NCBI RefSeq assembly: GCF_029258205.1
Contig: NZ_JARHZJ010000010.1
Coordinates: 1-51,128, forward strand
Reading direction: 5' to 3'
From: Clostridium sp.
GTDB taxonomy: Bacteria > Bacillota > Clostridia > Clostridiales > Clostridiaceae
DNA length: 51,128 nucleotides
Made by a program: the position numbers and the translations under genes. Shown here in pieces: positions 28,578 through 37,023 of this stretch. How positions within the stretch are numbered: the first letter of the stretch is position 1; each line of letters opens with the position of its first letter. The notes beneath the pieces are model-generated. The model made no database searches, was not told the origin of the DNA, and saw nothing but the letters and a program-made list of their open reading frames with translations.

Positions 28578-28680
28578 AAGAGATGTGTAGTATGATATTA
28601 TAAAAAATGTATTAAATGGAAAATAAAGAATAAAAAGTATTTAATATAATTAAATATTAATGAAATGTTGGGGGATTTTT

Positions 28681-31600
28681 ATGATTAAAAGGGATTTTAG
28701 AAGAAAGTTAACTATATGTTTAGCATCTGTTATGGCTTTAAACCTTGGTATAACTGTATCGGTAAAAGCTGATGAGGGATTAAAAAATGATATGAAAAAT
28801 AATGATATTACTAAAGATATAAGTATATATCCAACTCCTAAAGATATTTCTATAGGAAATAGTGAATTTATCTTAGAGGATTCAATTAATATAGTTGGAG
28901 GAGATTTAGCAGATACATATGCCTTTGAACTTTTGAAAAATATGTTAACTGAATTTGGCATAAAAATCAATGAATCAGAAATTGAGGGGGCTACTACTAT
29001 TTATATAGGAGAGCGCGATGACAATATTGAAGAATTGGAAAATACATTAGAAGAAATGAATGTAGACACATTTTCAATAAGTAAAGATGATGGATATGTA
29101 TTAGCAACTGATGAAAATACAGAGGGAAATAGAATAGTTATAAGAGGAAATAATGAAACAGGAACTTTTTATGGTATAAAAAGTTTAAAACAGTTAATTA
29201 AAAAGAAAGATAATAAGGTTATTTTAGATGAAGTTATTATAAAAGATGAGCCGAGTTTTAAAATGAGAGCTGTAGTTGAAGGTTTCTATGGAACACCATG
29301 GTCTCAAAAGGAAAGAGTGGATCAAATAAAAATGTATGGAGAATATAAAATGAATGCTTATATATATGCTCCAAAGTCAGATCCATACCATAGAGAAAAG
29401 TGGAGAGAGTCTTATCCAGATTCTGAATTAGATAGAATGAAAGAACTTATAAAGACAGCTAATGAAAACAAGGTGGATTTTGTTTTTGCAATATCACCAG
29501 GTTTAGATATAAAGTTTGAAGGAGAAGATGGAGAAGTAGATTTTAAAGCTTTAATAAAGAAAGCAGAGACTCTATATGATATGGGAGTTAGAAGCTTTGC
29601 AATTCTTTGGGATGACATAGAAAATCGTAATGGAGTTCAACAAGCGGAAGTTTTAAATAGATTTAATAAAGAATTTATAAAGAATAAAGATGGCGTTAAA
29701 CCATTAATAACTGTTCCAGTAGAATATTGGGGTAGCTCAATGTTCAACGGAGAAGATGTGAAGACATATACTAAAGAGTTTGCAGAAACTTTGGATAAGG
29801 ATATTGAAGTAATGTGGACAGGAAATGATGTTATTCCTCCAAATGGGGTTAGTTTAGAAGATGCCAAGAAAGTTTCAAATGTATATAATAGAAAAATGAT
29901 GTTATGGTGGAATTATCCTGTTAATGATTATAAAGAAGATAAGATGGCTTTAGGACCAATATATGATTTAGATAGAAATTTAGATGAGGAAGTGTCAGGA
30001 TTCATAGTTAATCCTATGAGATTTTCTGATTCATCAAAGATTTCTACCTTAACAGGAGCTGATTATGGGTGGAATTCAGTTTCATATGAAGCAGAAAAAT
30101 CATGGGACAAAGCTATTGAATTTATTGCAGGAGAAATGAAAGAAGAATTTAAGATTTTTGCTAATCATTCAACTAGATTAGATACAGGAAGACCAGATTC
30201 ACCAGAGATTAAAAATACTATAGATAATTTATGGGAAAAGTGGGAATTAGGTTCTGATATTAGTGGAGAATTAAGCAATTTGCAAAGTGAGTTTTCTAAA
30301 ATGGTTAAGGTGCCAAATAAATTAAGAACTAATTTAGAAAATAAAGTTTTATTAAATCAATTAGATTCACACTTATCAAAGTTTGAGATTTATGGAAAGG
30401 CTGGACTTAAATCCATAGAAATCTTACAAGACATATTAAATAAGGATATGTCAGAGTTTTGGAGTGATAGTTATGAAGGAATAAAGCTTCTTAGAAATTT
30501 AGATGAAATAAAAGCTACAATTGCTAACAATGTGGTTGATCCATTTATAAGAAAAGTACATGAAGTTGGAAATGAATATTTCAATAAAGAAACTACTGGT
30601 TTAGATGACAAGGAATATTTTTATACATCAATTGGAAATATTGCTGATCATAAATATTCAGAGTGGTTTATTTCTGAAGAAACACATGGTCCAAATTATA
30701 TGTTTGATAATAAAGATGATACAGGCTTTTGGTCAGCAGCTCCAGTACAAAAAGATGAGTTCATAGGATTTGATTTAGGAGAAGATGAAGAAATTAAAGA
30801 TATATATCTTCTTATGGGAAGAAATAATAATGATACAGATATTTTGACAGAGGGAGTAATAGAGTATTCATTAGATGGAGAAAATTGGACAGAGTTAGAG
30901 ATTAATAATGGAGAGAGAGAATTACTAGTTGAAACAGAAATAAAGGCTAGATTTATAAGATATAGAGCTATTTTAGACTCTGAAAATAAGTTATATGTTA
31001 GAGATTTTAAAGTTAATACTGGAAAGAGTAAAGAAAAATTAATCGGAAATATAGAAGTTAAAGATTTAAATATTAATAAGTCTTCAGAGGAAGAAAATCA
31101 AATTATATCTGTAAGCAATATAAATAAGGTTTCATTTGAAAAGGGAGATTTCATAGGACTTGCTATAAATGATGTTAAAAATGTAATTGGATTTGAAGTC
31201 TTAGGAGATATAGAAAGTAATAAATTTGTATTAGAAAGTTCCTTTGATAATATAGAGTGGGAAGAAGTTTGTGATGGAACTAGTTTTAAAGATGAGACTC
31301 CTTTAGTAGGAAAGTTCTTTAGAATAAGAGCTAAAGAAAAAACTGAAGCTAATATTAATGAAATTAAGATTTCATTAGAAGGATATTCTAAGGGAATAGT
31401 GTCAACAAATAGAAGAATAAGTTCAAATGCGAATATACATCCTGATTTTATTGCTGACAATGATTATGGTACATCTTTTGTATGCTCAGACACTATTAAA
31501 AAAGGTGACTTTGTGCAATTAGATTTTGGAGTAGAAAAGAAAATTAGAGATATAAAATTAGTTCAAGGACCAGGTGGAGATTATATAGATGGAGATATTG

Positions 31601-32562
31601 AGTATTCTTTAGATGGAGAAAATTGGACAAAAGTAGGAATTGTAGAAGGAACTGATACTTTAATAAAAGATTTAGATGTAAAAGCTAAATATGTTAGAGT
31701 TATTTCAAATGGATATAAGGATCGTTGGTCAAGAGTTAGAGAATTTACTGTGAATACAACTGTAAAAGAATTTGAGACTAAGGCTACTGCAGATGGCACT
31801 TATATAGATAGAAGTGAGAATATAAGAGATAATAATTTAAACTCTGCATATATACCAGAAGGTGAAATTAAGAGTGGAGATTATCTACTACGTAGAATTT
31901 TTAATGAGAGATTAGTTTCAAAAGTTACAGTTGCTCAGAGTATAGATAATTTATCAGGAGCAAAAGTTATTGGAAAGACTGTAAATGGAGAGAATTTAGA
32001 CCTTGGAGTGTTAGATAATGGCTTAAATGAACTTGTGCTTAAGAATCCAAGACAGTTAGCATCTTTGAAGTTAATATGGGAAAAAGATGCTGGAAAGGTA
32101 GAAATCTTTGAAGTAAAACCTACATTTGTATCTTTAGATTCTATAATTGAAGATATTAAAAATGAAATTCAGCGTGGAAAAGATGTTTTAGTTGAGAATA
32201 AAGATAAAGAAAATGAAGAAAGAACTCAGTTAGAAGAAGCATTAAAAAATATTGAGTATTTATTAAATAATAATGCTTCAGATGATGAAATTGTAATAGC
32301 ATATGAGGATTTAACAAATAAAATAAAAAAATTTATTGATTCAGAGCCAAATAAAGAAGATAATAAGCCAATAAAACCAGAAGGTGGAGAAAATAGTTCT
32401 GAAGGTGAAGAAGATAAAGAAGATTCTGGAGATAAGAGTGATAATGAAGGGGAAAATGGAAATCTTCCAAACACTGGATCACCTTTAGGCGCAGGTGAGT
32501 TAATGTTAGTAGGAGTAGCTTTAGCTACACTTGGAGGATTGACTATTAAAAAGAAAAAGTAA
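28681..32562 (+). CDS. nagI: Wall-anchored GH84 hyaluronidase/O-GlcNAcase family enzyme NagI
   Basis: From the ATG with GGGGGA upstream this is 1293 aa (the ATG at 28660 lacks a site). Order: signal peptide (1 to about 31, cleavage near VKA), GH84-associated N-domain (about 40-170), GH84 barrel (about 175-450), a helical region, at least two CBM32/F5-8C-like modules (about 640-770 and 900-1040) with related beta modules between and after, a helical stretch, an acidic linker and a sortase signal LPNTG followed by a hydrophobic helix and KKKK. GH84 enzymes release beta-linked GlcNAc. The catalytic aspartates are D311 and D312 in AILWDDIEN. Length and domain order match NagI of the C. perfringens Nag set; true hyaluronidase activity of NagI is not proven from sequence. 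Likely glucose-repressed through the upstream cre. Confidence 0.93.
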   Translation: MIKRDFRRKLTICLASVMALNLGITVSVKADEGLKNDMKNNDITKDISIYPTPKDISIGNSEFILEDSINIVGGDLADTYAFELLKNMLTEFGIKINESEIEGATTIYIGERDDNIEELENTLEEMNVDTFSISKDDGYVLATDENTEGNRIVIRGNNETGTFYGIKSLKQLIKKKDNKVILDEVIIKDEPSFKMRAVVEGFYGTPWSQKERVDQIKMYGEYKMNAYIYAPKSDPYHREKWRESYPDSELDRMKELIKTANENKVDFVFAISPGLDIKFEGEDGEVDFKALIKKAETLYDMGVRSFAILWDDIENRNGVQQAEVLNRFNKEFIKNKDGVKPLITVPVEYWGSSMFNGEDVKTYTKEFAETLDKDIEVMWTGNDVIPPNGVSLEDAKKVSNVYNRKMMLWWNYPVNDYKEDKMALGPIYDLDRNLDEEVSGFIVNPMRFSDSSKISTLTGADYGWNSVSYEAEKSWDKAIEFIAGEMKEEFKIFANHSTRLDTGRPDSPEIKNTIDNLWEKWELGSDISGELSNLQSEFSKMVKVPNKLRTNLENKVLLNQLDSHLSKFEIYGKAGLKSIEILQDILNKDMSEFWSDSYEGIKLLRNLDEIKATIANNVVDPFIRKVHEVGNEYFNKETTGLDDKEYFYTSIGNIADHKYSEWFISEETHGPNYMFDNKDDTGFWSAAPVQKDEFIGFDLGEDEEIKDIYLLMGRNNNDTDILTEGVIEYSLDGENWTELEINNGERELLVETEIKARFIRYRAILDSENKLYVRDFKVNTGKSKEKLIGNIEVKDLNINKSSEEENQIISVSNINKVSFEKGDFIGLAINDVKNVIGFEVLGDIESNKFVLESSFDNIEWEEVCDGTSFKDETPLVGKFFRIRAKEKTEANINEIKISLEGYSKGIVSTNRRISSNANIHPDFIADNDYGTSFVCSDTIKKGDFVQLDFGVEKKIRDIKLVQGPGGDYIDGDIEYSLDGENWTKVGIVEGTDTLIKDLDVKAKYVRVISNGYKDRWSRVREFTVNTTVKEFETKATADGTYIDRSENIRDNNLNSAYIPEGEIKSGDYLLRRIFNERLVSKVTVAQSIDNLSGAKVIGKTVNGENLDLGVLDNGLNELVLKNPRQLASLKLIWEKDAGKVEIFEVKPTFVSLDSIIEDIKNEIQRGKDVLVENKDKENEERTQLEEALKNIEYLLNNNASDDEIVIAYEDLTNKIKKFIDSEPNKEDNKPIKPEGGENSSEGEEDKEDSGDKSDNEGENGNLPNTGSPLGAGELMLVGVALATLGGLTIKKKK

Positions 32563-32594
32563 TTAAATAAGAAATAAAATTATTTTATAATATA

Positions 32595-32645
32595 GTAGCT
32601 GTATCAAGATAAAAAGTAAAACTTATTTTGATACAGCTACTTATT
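32595..32645 (+). terminator. Terminator of nagI
   Basis: GTAGCTGTATCAA pairs with TTGATACAGCTAC (ending 32640) across about 20 nt, followed by TTATTTAAT. Confidence 0.82.
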
Positions 32646-32749
32646 TAATAGAATTTGTGAATATAGAATTTTTCTAGAATATGAAATGGATCTTAAGAAC
32701 CATATAAAATAAGTATTAATCTAAAATATATTTATACACTAAATTAGAA

Positions 32750-32890
32750 TTAGTATTTTTTATATTTTTCGTGATCAAATTTTTCACGTTTTTTTTCTTT
32801 AATTCTACTATTTATTGCCCAAATAACTAAAATTATAGAGCCTAGAATCATAGAACCATAAAACAAAGAAATTAATCCTACTATAATCAT
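32750..32890 (-). CDS. 46-aa single-pass membrane protein downstream of the YbjQ gene
   Basis: A short gene with an AGGAAGTG site 7 nt before its ATG. The protein has one helix (about 2-25, MIIVGLISLFYGSMILGSII) and a strongly charged cytoplasmic tail (RIKEKKREKFDHEKYKKY). It starts 14 nt after the stop of the upstream YbjQ-type gene, so the two form an operon. The family is not recognised. The shape, one helix plus a Lys/Glu tail, is common for small membrane regulators. Confidence 0.68.
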   Translation of the reverse strand: MIIVGLISLFYGSMILGSIILVIWAINSRIKEKKREKFDHEKYKKY

Positions 32891-32904
32891 AAAACACTTC
32901 CTAT

Positions 32905-33225
32905 CTAGGCATCTTCATAAATAACAGCTGTACCATAAGCAACCATTTCAGCAGCTCCAGCAGTAAGAGAAGAAGAAACAAGTCTCATTCCTATAATAGC
33001 ATTTGCACCTAAAGATTCAGCTTCGTCTACCATTCTTCCTATAGCAATTTGTCTAGCTTCTGTGAGCATTTCTGTATAAGAAGTCATTTCGCCACCAACC
33101 AAGTTTTTAAAACTTGCAGTAATATCCTTACCTATGTTTTTATATCTTACAGTACTTCCTTTAACAAGTCCTTTAACTTCTTTTATTCCTTTACCTGGTA
33201 TTGTTTCAGTTGTTAATACTAACAT
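32905..33225 (-). CDS. YbjQ/UPF0145 heavy-metal-binding-like protein
   Basis: This 106-aa protein is a full-length UPF0145 (YbjQ) member: TTETIPGKGIKEVKGLVKGS at the start, EARQIAIGRMVDEAESLGAN in the middle and the conserved NAIIGMRL. The family forms a ring-shaped pentamer and is called a putative heavy-metal-binding protein, but no activity is established. An AGGAGG site lies upstream. It is the first gene of a two-gene minus-strand unit with the 46-aa membrane protein, which may tether it. Confidence 0.9.
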   Translation of the reverse strand: MLVLTTETIPGKGIKEVKGLVKGSTVRYKNIGKDITASFKNLVGGEMTSYTEMLTEARQIAIGRMVDEAESLGANAIIGMRLVSSSLTAGAAEMVAYGTAVIYEDA

Positions 33226-33574
33226 AATTTATACCTCCTGAAAGTATTTTTATATTTATGATTTAAGTTAAAATATATTATTTTGAATATAAACTTAGTT
33301 AGTAAGATAATAAATTAAAGAATAAACCAACTAAGTTATTGGATAAATAATATCATAAGTTGACGGATAATTCAATATATAGTATTTAAAAACTTATAAA
33401 AAGATAACTAAAAGCTTATATAATTCTAAATTTTGTTAGGGTTTTATTATAATATTAATATTGTGTGAATAAAAATGGTAGTGTAAAATAATGTTATAAT
33501 GTAAAATTTTACTTGAAAAGTTATCAATTTAAGTTTATTTTACATTAAATAATATTAGAAAAGAGGATAATAAA
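33226..33574. other. Divergent gap upstream of the first small paralog
   Basis: Carries the leader of the YbjQ gene (minus) and, from about 33450, a promoter-like region (TTATAATG, 33495-33502) and leader for the small gene at 33575. This part is copied near 45.8-46.0 kb. Confidence 0.5.
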
Positions 33575-33754
33575 ATGAAAAATATTGATGCTTATACAAG
33601 TAACAAAGAAGCTAGAAATAAATCTATTAAAGAAGGTTCTAAAATTTTTGCAGATGAAATGAGAAAATTACAAGAACAAGATGATGAGAAGAATAGAGAA
33701 GAAGATATAAAAGAAACTTCTGAAAAATTAGCTGATTATATGAGAGAGATATAA
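33575..33754 (+). CDS. Small charged coiled-coil protein, copy 1
   Basis: An AAGAGGATAAT site precedes the ATG of this 59-aa protein, which is acidic, helical and rich in Lys/Glu (NKEARNKSIKEGSKIFADEM, then ETSEKLADYMREI). It is about 80% identical to the 62-aa product at 46020, and the leader just before the start is nearly identical in both copies. The family is unknown. No membrane segment and no cysteine. The ending is three residues shorter than in copy 2. Confidence 0.7.
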   Translation: MKNIDAYTSNKEARNKSIKEGSKIFADEMRKLQEQDDEKNREEDIKETSEKLADYMREI

Positions 33755-34065
33755 GAAAAATAGGGTTATGCCTAAGGTGGATAATTAGTAAGGTTTTTTA
33801 TGGGTAAAAAATTTATAAATAGAAGCATTTCATGCTGTTTTAAATATAGAAGAAATTTATAGAAAATCATATTAAAATTATTAAGAGTCATTTTTTTTCA
33901 CATATTAAGAAAAAAATGATAAAAATAATGAATTAAGTTATGTTATTATTGTTAATAAGTTAATTGAAATATTATTTAATTTTATTTAATTTTTTTTAAT
34001 TATTAAATGATAATAACAATCAATTTCAATAAATTAAGTGAAGTTAGGAGGATAAGAAAGTCTTA
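33755..34065. other. Gap before apbE
   Basis: The first 70 nt resemble the 3' flank of the second paralog (AAGGTGGATAATTAGTAAGG against AAGGTGATAATTATTAAGG). The rest is AT-rich leader of the apbE gene with a TTAGGAGGATAAG ribosome site about 15 nt before its ATG. Nothing else seen. Confidence 0.45.
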
Positions 34066-35028
34066 ATGAAAGATGCACTATATGTAAAGGATGATTTTTT
34101 TAAAAGCAATTTCTTTATGCAGAGATTTTATTTTGATACAGTTGTTGAAATTAGTATATGTTGTTGCATAAACAAAGGTAATGATATATTAAATAAATCA
34201 TTTGATTTATGCAAATATTATGAGGAACTTCTTAGTAAAACTAAAAAAGGTAGTGATATTTACAATGTAAACAATAGTGGTATAGATGGCTTTGATGTTA
34301 ATGATGAAACATTAAACATAATAAAAAGAAGTATATATTACAGTGAACTTTCTCATGGAAATTTCGATATTAGTATTCAGCCACTTTTAATGCTTTGGAA
34401 TTTTAAAAATGAAAAGAATATTATTCCTAATCAAAAAGATATTGATGGACGTTTGAAATTGGTAAATTATAGAGATATGTTGGTTGATAGAAATCACATC
34501 AAGCTTAGAAAAAAAGGAATGTCAATAGACTTAGGAGGAATTGCTAAAGGATATATAGCAAATAAAATAAAAGAGTATTTAATTTCAGAGGGAATAAGTA
34601 GTGGAATAATAAACTTAGGCGGAAATGTATTGTGTATAGGTAAAAAAGATAATGGAGAAAATTTTAAAATTGGAATTCAGAAACCTTTTTCAGATAGAGG
34701 TGAGATATTGGGTGTTTTAGAAGTATGTGATAAATCCGTTGTTTCTTCAGGAATATATGAAAGATTTTTTGAAAAAGAAGACAAGATATATCATCATATA
34801 ATAAATCCGAAAAATGGAAAACCTTTTGAAAGCGATTTAGTTCAAGTAACTATAATATCTGCCGATTCTATGGATGGTGATGCATTAAGTACAATAGCTC
34901 TATCACTTGGTGAAGAAGAAGGAATAAAACTTATAAATTCTATAGAGGGGATTGAAGGAATATTTATAAATAAGAATGGAAATATAAGATTTACTGAAAA
35001 TTTTAAAGAAATATTCATGTTAAATTAA
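34066..35028 (+). CDS. apbE: ApbE FAD:protein FMN transferase without an export signal
   Basis: The 320-aa protein attaches FMN from FAD to the last threonine of S-G-A-T motifs in FMN-binding domains. Family features: QRFYFDTVVEIS (start of the fold), MSIDLGGIAKGYIANKI (about 155-171), IINLGGNVLCIG, SSGIYERFF, HHIINPKNGKP and DSMDGDALSTIALSLG with the metal-binding Asp residues. Many Gram-positive ApbEs are lipoproteins; here there is no signal peptide or lipobox, and an in-frame TAG just upstream rules out a longer form. So it probably acts in the cytoplasm, or a partner does the outside work. Two exported FMN-domain proteins follow, separated only by an LPXTG gene; they are the likely substrates. 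Confidence 0.93.
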   Translation: MKDALYVKDDFFKSNFFMQRFYFDTVVEISICCCINKGNDILNKSFDLCKYYEELLSKTKKGSDIYNVNNSGIDGFDVNDETLNIIKRSIYYSELSHGNFDISIQPLLMLWNFKNEKNIIPNQKDIDGRLKLVNYRDMLVDRNHIKLRKKGMSIDLGGIAKGYIANKIKEYLISEGISSGIINLGGNVLCIGKKDNGENFKIGIQKPFSDRGEILGVLEVCDKSVVSSGIYERFFEKEDKIYHHIINPKNGKPFESDLVQVTIISADSMDGDALSTIALSLGEEEGIKLINSIEGIEGIFINKNGNIRFTENFKEIFMLN

Positions 35029-35163
35029 ATAAGATAGTGAATTTGAAAATTTGAATTTTTCAGTGTAAGAATAGTTATTTGATTAAAAAGTAATATATTA
35101 TTTTACATAAAACAATATAATTGATTTTCAAATTAAATTATATTGAATGGAAGGGGTAAAAAT

Positions 35164-36387
35164 ATGAATAGAAAAAATTTATCAATATTAATAACTACAG
35201 CCATACTAAGTTGTAGTATTGGGAGTTTTGTTATTAATTCACAAGAGGTTCAGGCGAAGGAGTTGAAAATTGAGCAAAATCAAGGGAATATAATACTTGA
35301 AAGTGAAGATTATAAAGCCTTATTAAAAAGTATAGATTATGCTAAAAGATTATCACAACCTAAAGATGCATATACAATATATACTAAGGGTTCGTTAGAT
35401 AGATTAAAGAATGAATTAGAAAAGGCAATAAAAGTAGTTGATCAAAAGGACAATTTAACTAATAAGTTAGTTGAAACTACAAGAGATAATTTAGATTTAG
35501 CTATAGTTGAATTAATTAAGATAAAAGACATTAACACAGATTCAAGAAAATCAGAGACTAAACTTGATGAGAAAAAGCCTGAAGTAGAGAACAAAGATAT
35601 AGTGGAAGATACGTTAAAAATGCTTAAAGAAACTAGGGAAATTTACTATAAATATAAGTATAAATTTGATAAAAATATAATAAATGAAGTTAAAAATCCT
35701 GTAGAAAATATATATTTATATGAGGAAGAAATTAAAAATCTTAATAATAATCCTGATAAATTAAAAGAGTATTGTGAAACAAATCCTAATATTGTTAAGT
35801 TAAGAGAAATAAATAAAAAGCTTAGAGAAGAGCGTAAAAAATATGATGAAAGTCATAAAGTTGACGAAAAGAAACCTGATAAAAGCAACCAAGAAAAACC
35901 AAGCAATCTTGAGGCAGGAAAATCAGAGACTAAACCTGATGAGAAAAAGCCTGAAGTAGAGAACAAAGATATAGTGGAAGATACATTAAAAATACCTGAA
36001 GTTCCAAATAAATATGATGATCAAATAGTTGAAAAAGAAATTAATAATAAAGTAGATATAGATAATTCAAAAATAAAACTCAATGAAAATAAACAAAAAG
36101 ATCAAAGTAAAGTTGAATTAAATGAAAATAAAGAAAATAAGCAAAAAGTTCAAAATAAGGTAGAATCAAATGAAAATAAAATTAATGAACTAGTAAAGTT
36201 AAAAGAAGAAAATGATAAAAATAAAATAGAAGCTCCTAATAAAGTTATGAATAGTGAATTAGAAAAGAAAAATGTTAAAGAATTACCGAAAACAGGAGAG
36301 GCTAGTAGTTTACCGTATATAGGAGGATTTTTGATTTCTTTAGCAGCTTTATTAAAGTTAAATATGAAAAAATTTAAGAAGAATTAA
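35164..36387 (+). CDS. LPXTG wall-anchored helical surface protein
   Basis: From the ATG with GGAAGGGGT upstream the protein is 407 aa: a signal peptide (1 to about 31, ending QEVQAKE), a FIVAR-like helical region (about 50-125), long charged Lys/Glu/Asn helical segments, two copies of a 24-residue unit containing ETK-DEKKPEVENKDIVED (about 130-152 and 253-276), and a sortase signal LPKTGEASS, a short hydrophobic stretch and MKKFKKN. It is a stalk-like wall protein with no enzyme domain. It sits between apbE and the FMN-binding genes, so it may hold or space the flavin proteins in the wall; that is inference. Confidence 0.85.
   Translation: MNRKNLSILITTAILSCSIGSFVINSQEVQAKELKIEQNQGNIILESEDYKALLKSIDYAKRLSQPKDAYTIYTKGSLDRLKNELEKAIKVVDQKDNLTNKLVETTRDNLDLAIVELIKIKDINTDSRKSETKLDEKKPEVENKDIVEDTLKMLKETREIYYKYKYKFDKNIINEVKNPVENIYLYEEEIKNLNNNPDKLKEYCETNPNIVKLREINKKLREERKKYDESHKVDEKKPDKSNQEKPSNLEAGKSETKPDEKKPEVENKDIVEDTLKIPEVPNKYDDQIVEKEINNKVDIDNSKIKLNENKQKDQSKVELNENKENKQKVQNKVESNENKINELVKLKEENDKNKIEAPNKVMNSELEKKNVKELPKTGEASSLPYIGGFLISLAALLKLNMKKFKKN
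35548..35992 (+). repeat. Near-identical 73-nt direct repeat inside the LPXTG gene
   Basis: Copy A spans about 35548-35620 and copy B about 35920-35992, encoding ETK(L/P)DEKKPEVENKDIVED with very few differences. They keep frame, so recombination would remove or add about 124 residues. Confidence 0.85.
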
Positions 36388-36479
36388 TTATTTATTTAGA
36401 TAAAGTGTATTTAATTAATTTTGCTATATAAGCCAATTATTTTATTGATAATGAAAATTGATATTAAATGATAAAATGG

Positions 36480-36521
36480 ATATCAACATAGTAATAATTT
36501 TAACTACTATGTTGATATTTA
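36480..36521 (+). terminator. Terminator-like hairpin after the LPXTG gene
   Basis: TATCAACATAGTA pairs exactly with TACTATGTTGATA around 14 nt; followed by TTTACAG. The T-run is weak. Confidence 0.6.
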
Positions 36522-36560
36522 CAGTATAAGTGTTGATTATACAAATTACTTTATATTAAG

Positions 36561-36606
36561 TATATCTTATTAAAAATAAACTTAATAAGATATATTAAGT
36601 TTTTTA
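36561..36606 (+). promoter_or_regulatory. Attenuator-like hairpin just before the FMN lipoprotein ribosome site
   Basis: TATATCTTATTA (36561-36572) pairs perfectly with TAATAAGATATA (36583-36594), followed by TTAAGTTTTTT and then AAAGGAG at 36606. A hairpin plus T-run immediately ahead of the ribosome site could attenuate the FMN-protein pair or simply mark the upstream end of that transcript. Confidence 0.5.
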
Positions 36607-36619
36607 AAGGAGTATTGTG

Positions 36620-37012
36620 ATGAATAAAAAGTTAATTTTTTCAATAAGCACTATTGCATTAGGAGTAGCACTTTCAGGTTGTTCAGAAAAAGGTATTAGT
36701 GTACAAGAAAGTAAAGATGAAAAGCATAGCATTACTGCTAATTCAGTTGTTTTAAAAGATGGAATTTTTGAAGGTGAAGGAGAAGGATTTAATGGGAAAA
36801 CTAAGGTATCTCTTGAAGTTCAAAATGGAATAATAAAAAAAATAGACATTTTAAGTTCAGATGATGATGAAAGTTATTTAAATGAAGCTACAAAGCTTAT
36901 ACCTACAATAATTGAAAAACAGAATTCAAATGTTGATTCAATAAGTGGAGCAACTTACAGTTCTAAGGGAATAATTTTAGCTGTGGAAAATGCATTGAAA
37001 AATGCTAAATAG
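36620..37012 (+). CDS. FMN-binding lipoprotein, one flavinylation site
   Basis: The ATG with AAAGGAG 7 nt upstream gives 130 aa (a GTG one codon earlier is less likely). The lipobox LSGC puts the lipid-bearing Cys at residue 21. One FMN_bind domain (about 48-130) runs from KDGIFEGEGEGFNGKTKV to the flavinylation motif DSISGATYSS; T112 is the predicted FMN-bearing residue. The fold matches RnfG/NqrC-type domains. It is anchored outside the membrane and is followed 12 nt later by the 999-aa multi-FMN protein, so the two form an operon and probably pass electrons between them. It is likely flavinylated by ApbE. Confidence 0.93.
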   Translation: MNKKLIFSISTIALGVALSGCSEKGISVQESKDEKHSITANSVVLKDGIFEGEGEGFNGKTKVSLEVQNGIIKKIDILSSDDDESYLNEATKLIPTIIEKQNSNVDSISGATYSSKGIILAVENALKNAK

Positions 37013-37023
37013 GGGGAAAGTTT

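Noticed and set aside
36480..36616. Two hairpins before the FMN lipoprotein as a known FMN riboswitch
   Set aside because: There is no conserved multi-helix RFN core; the region is too short and AT-rich, with only simple stems.
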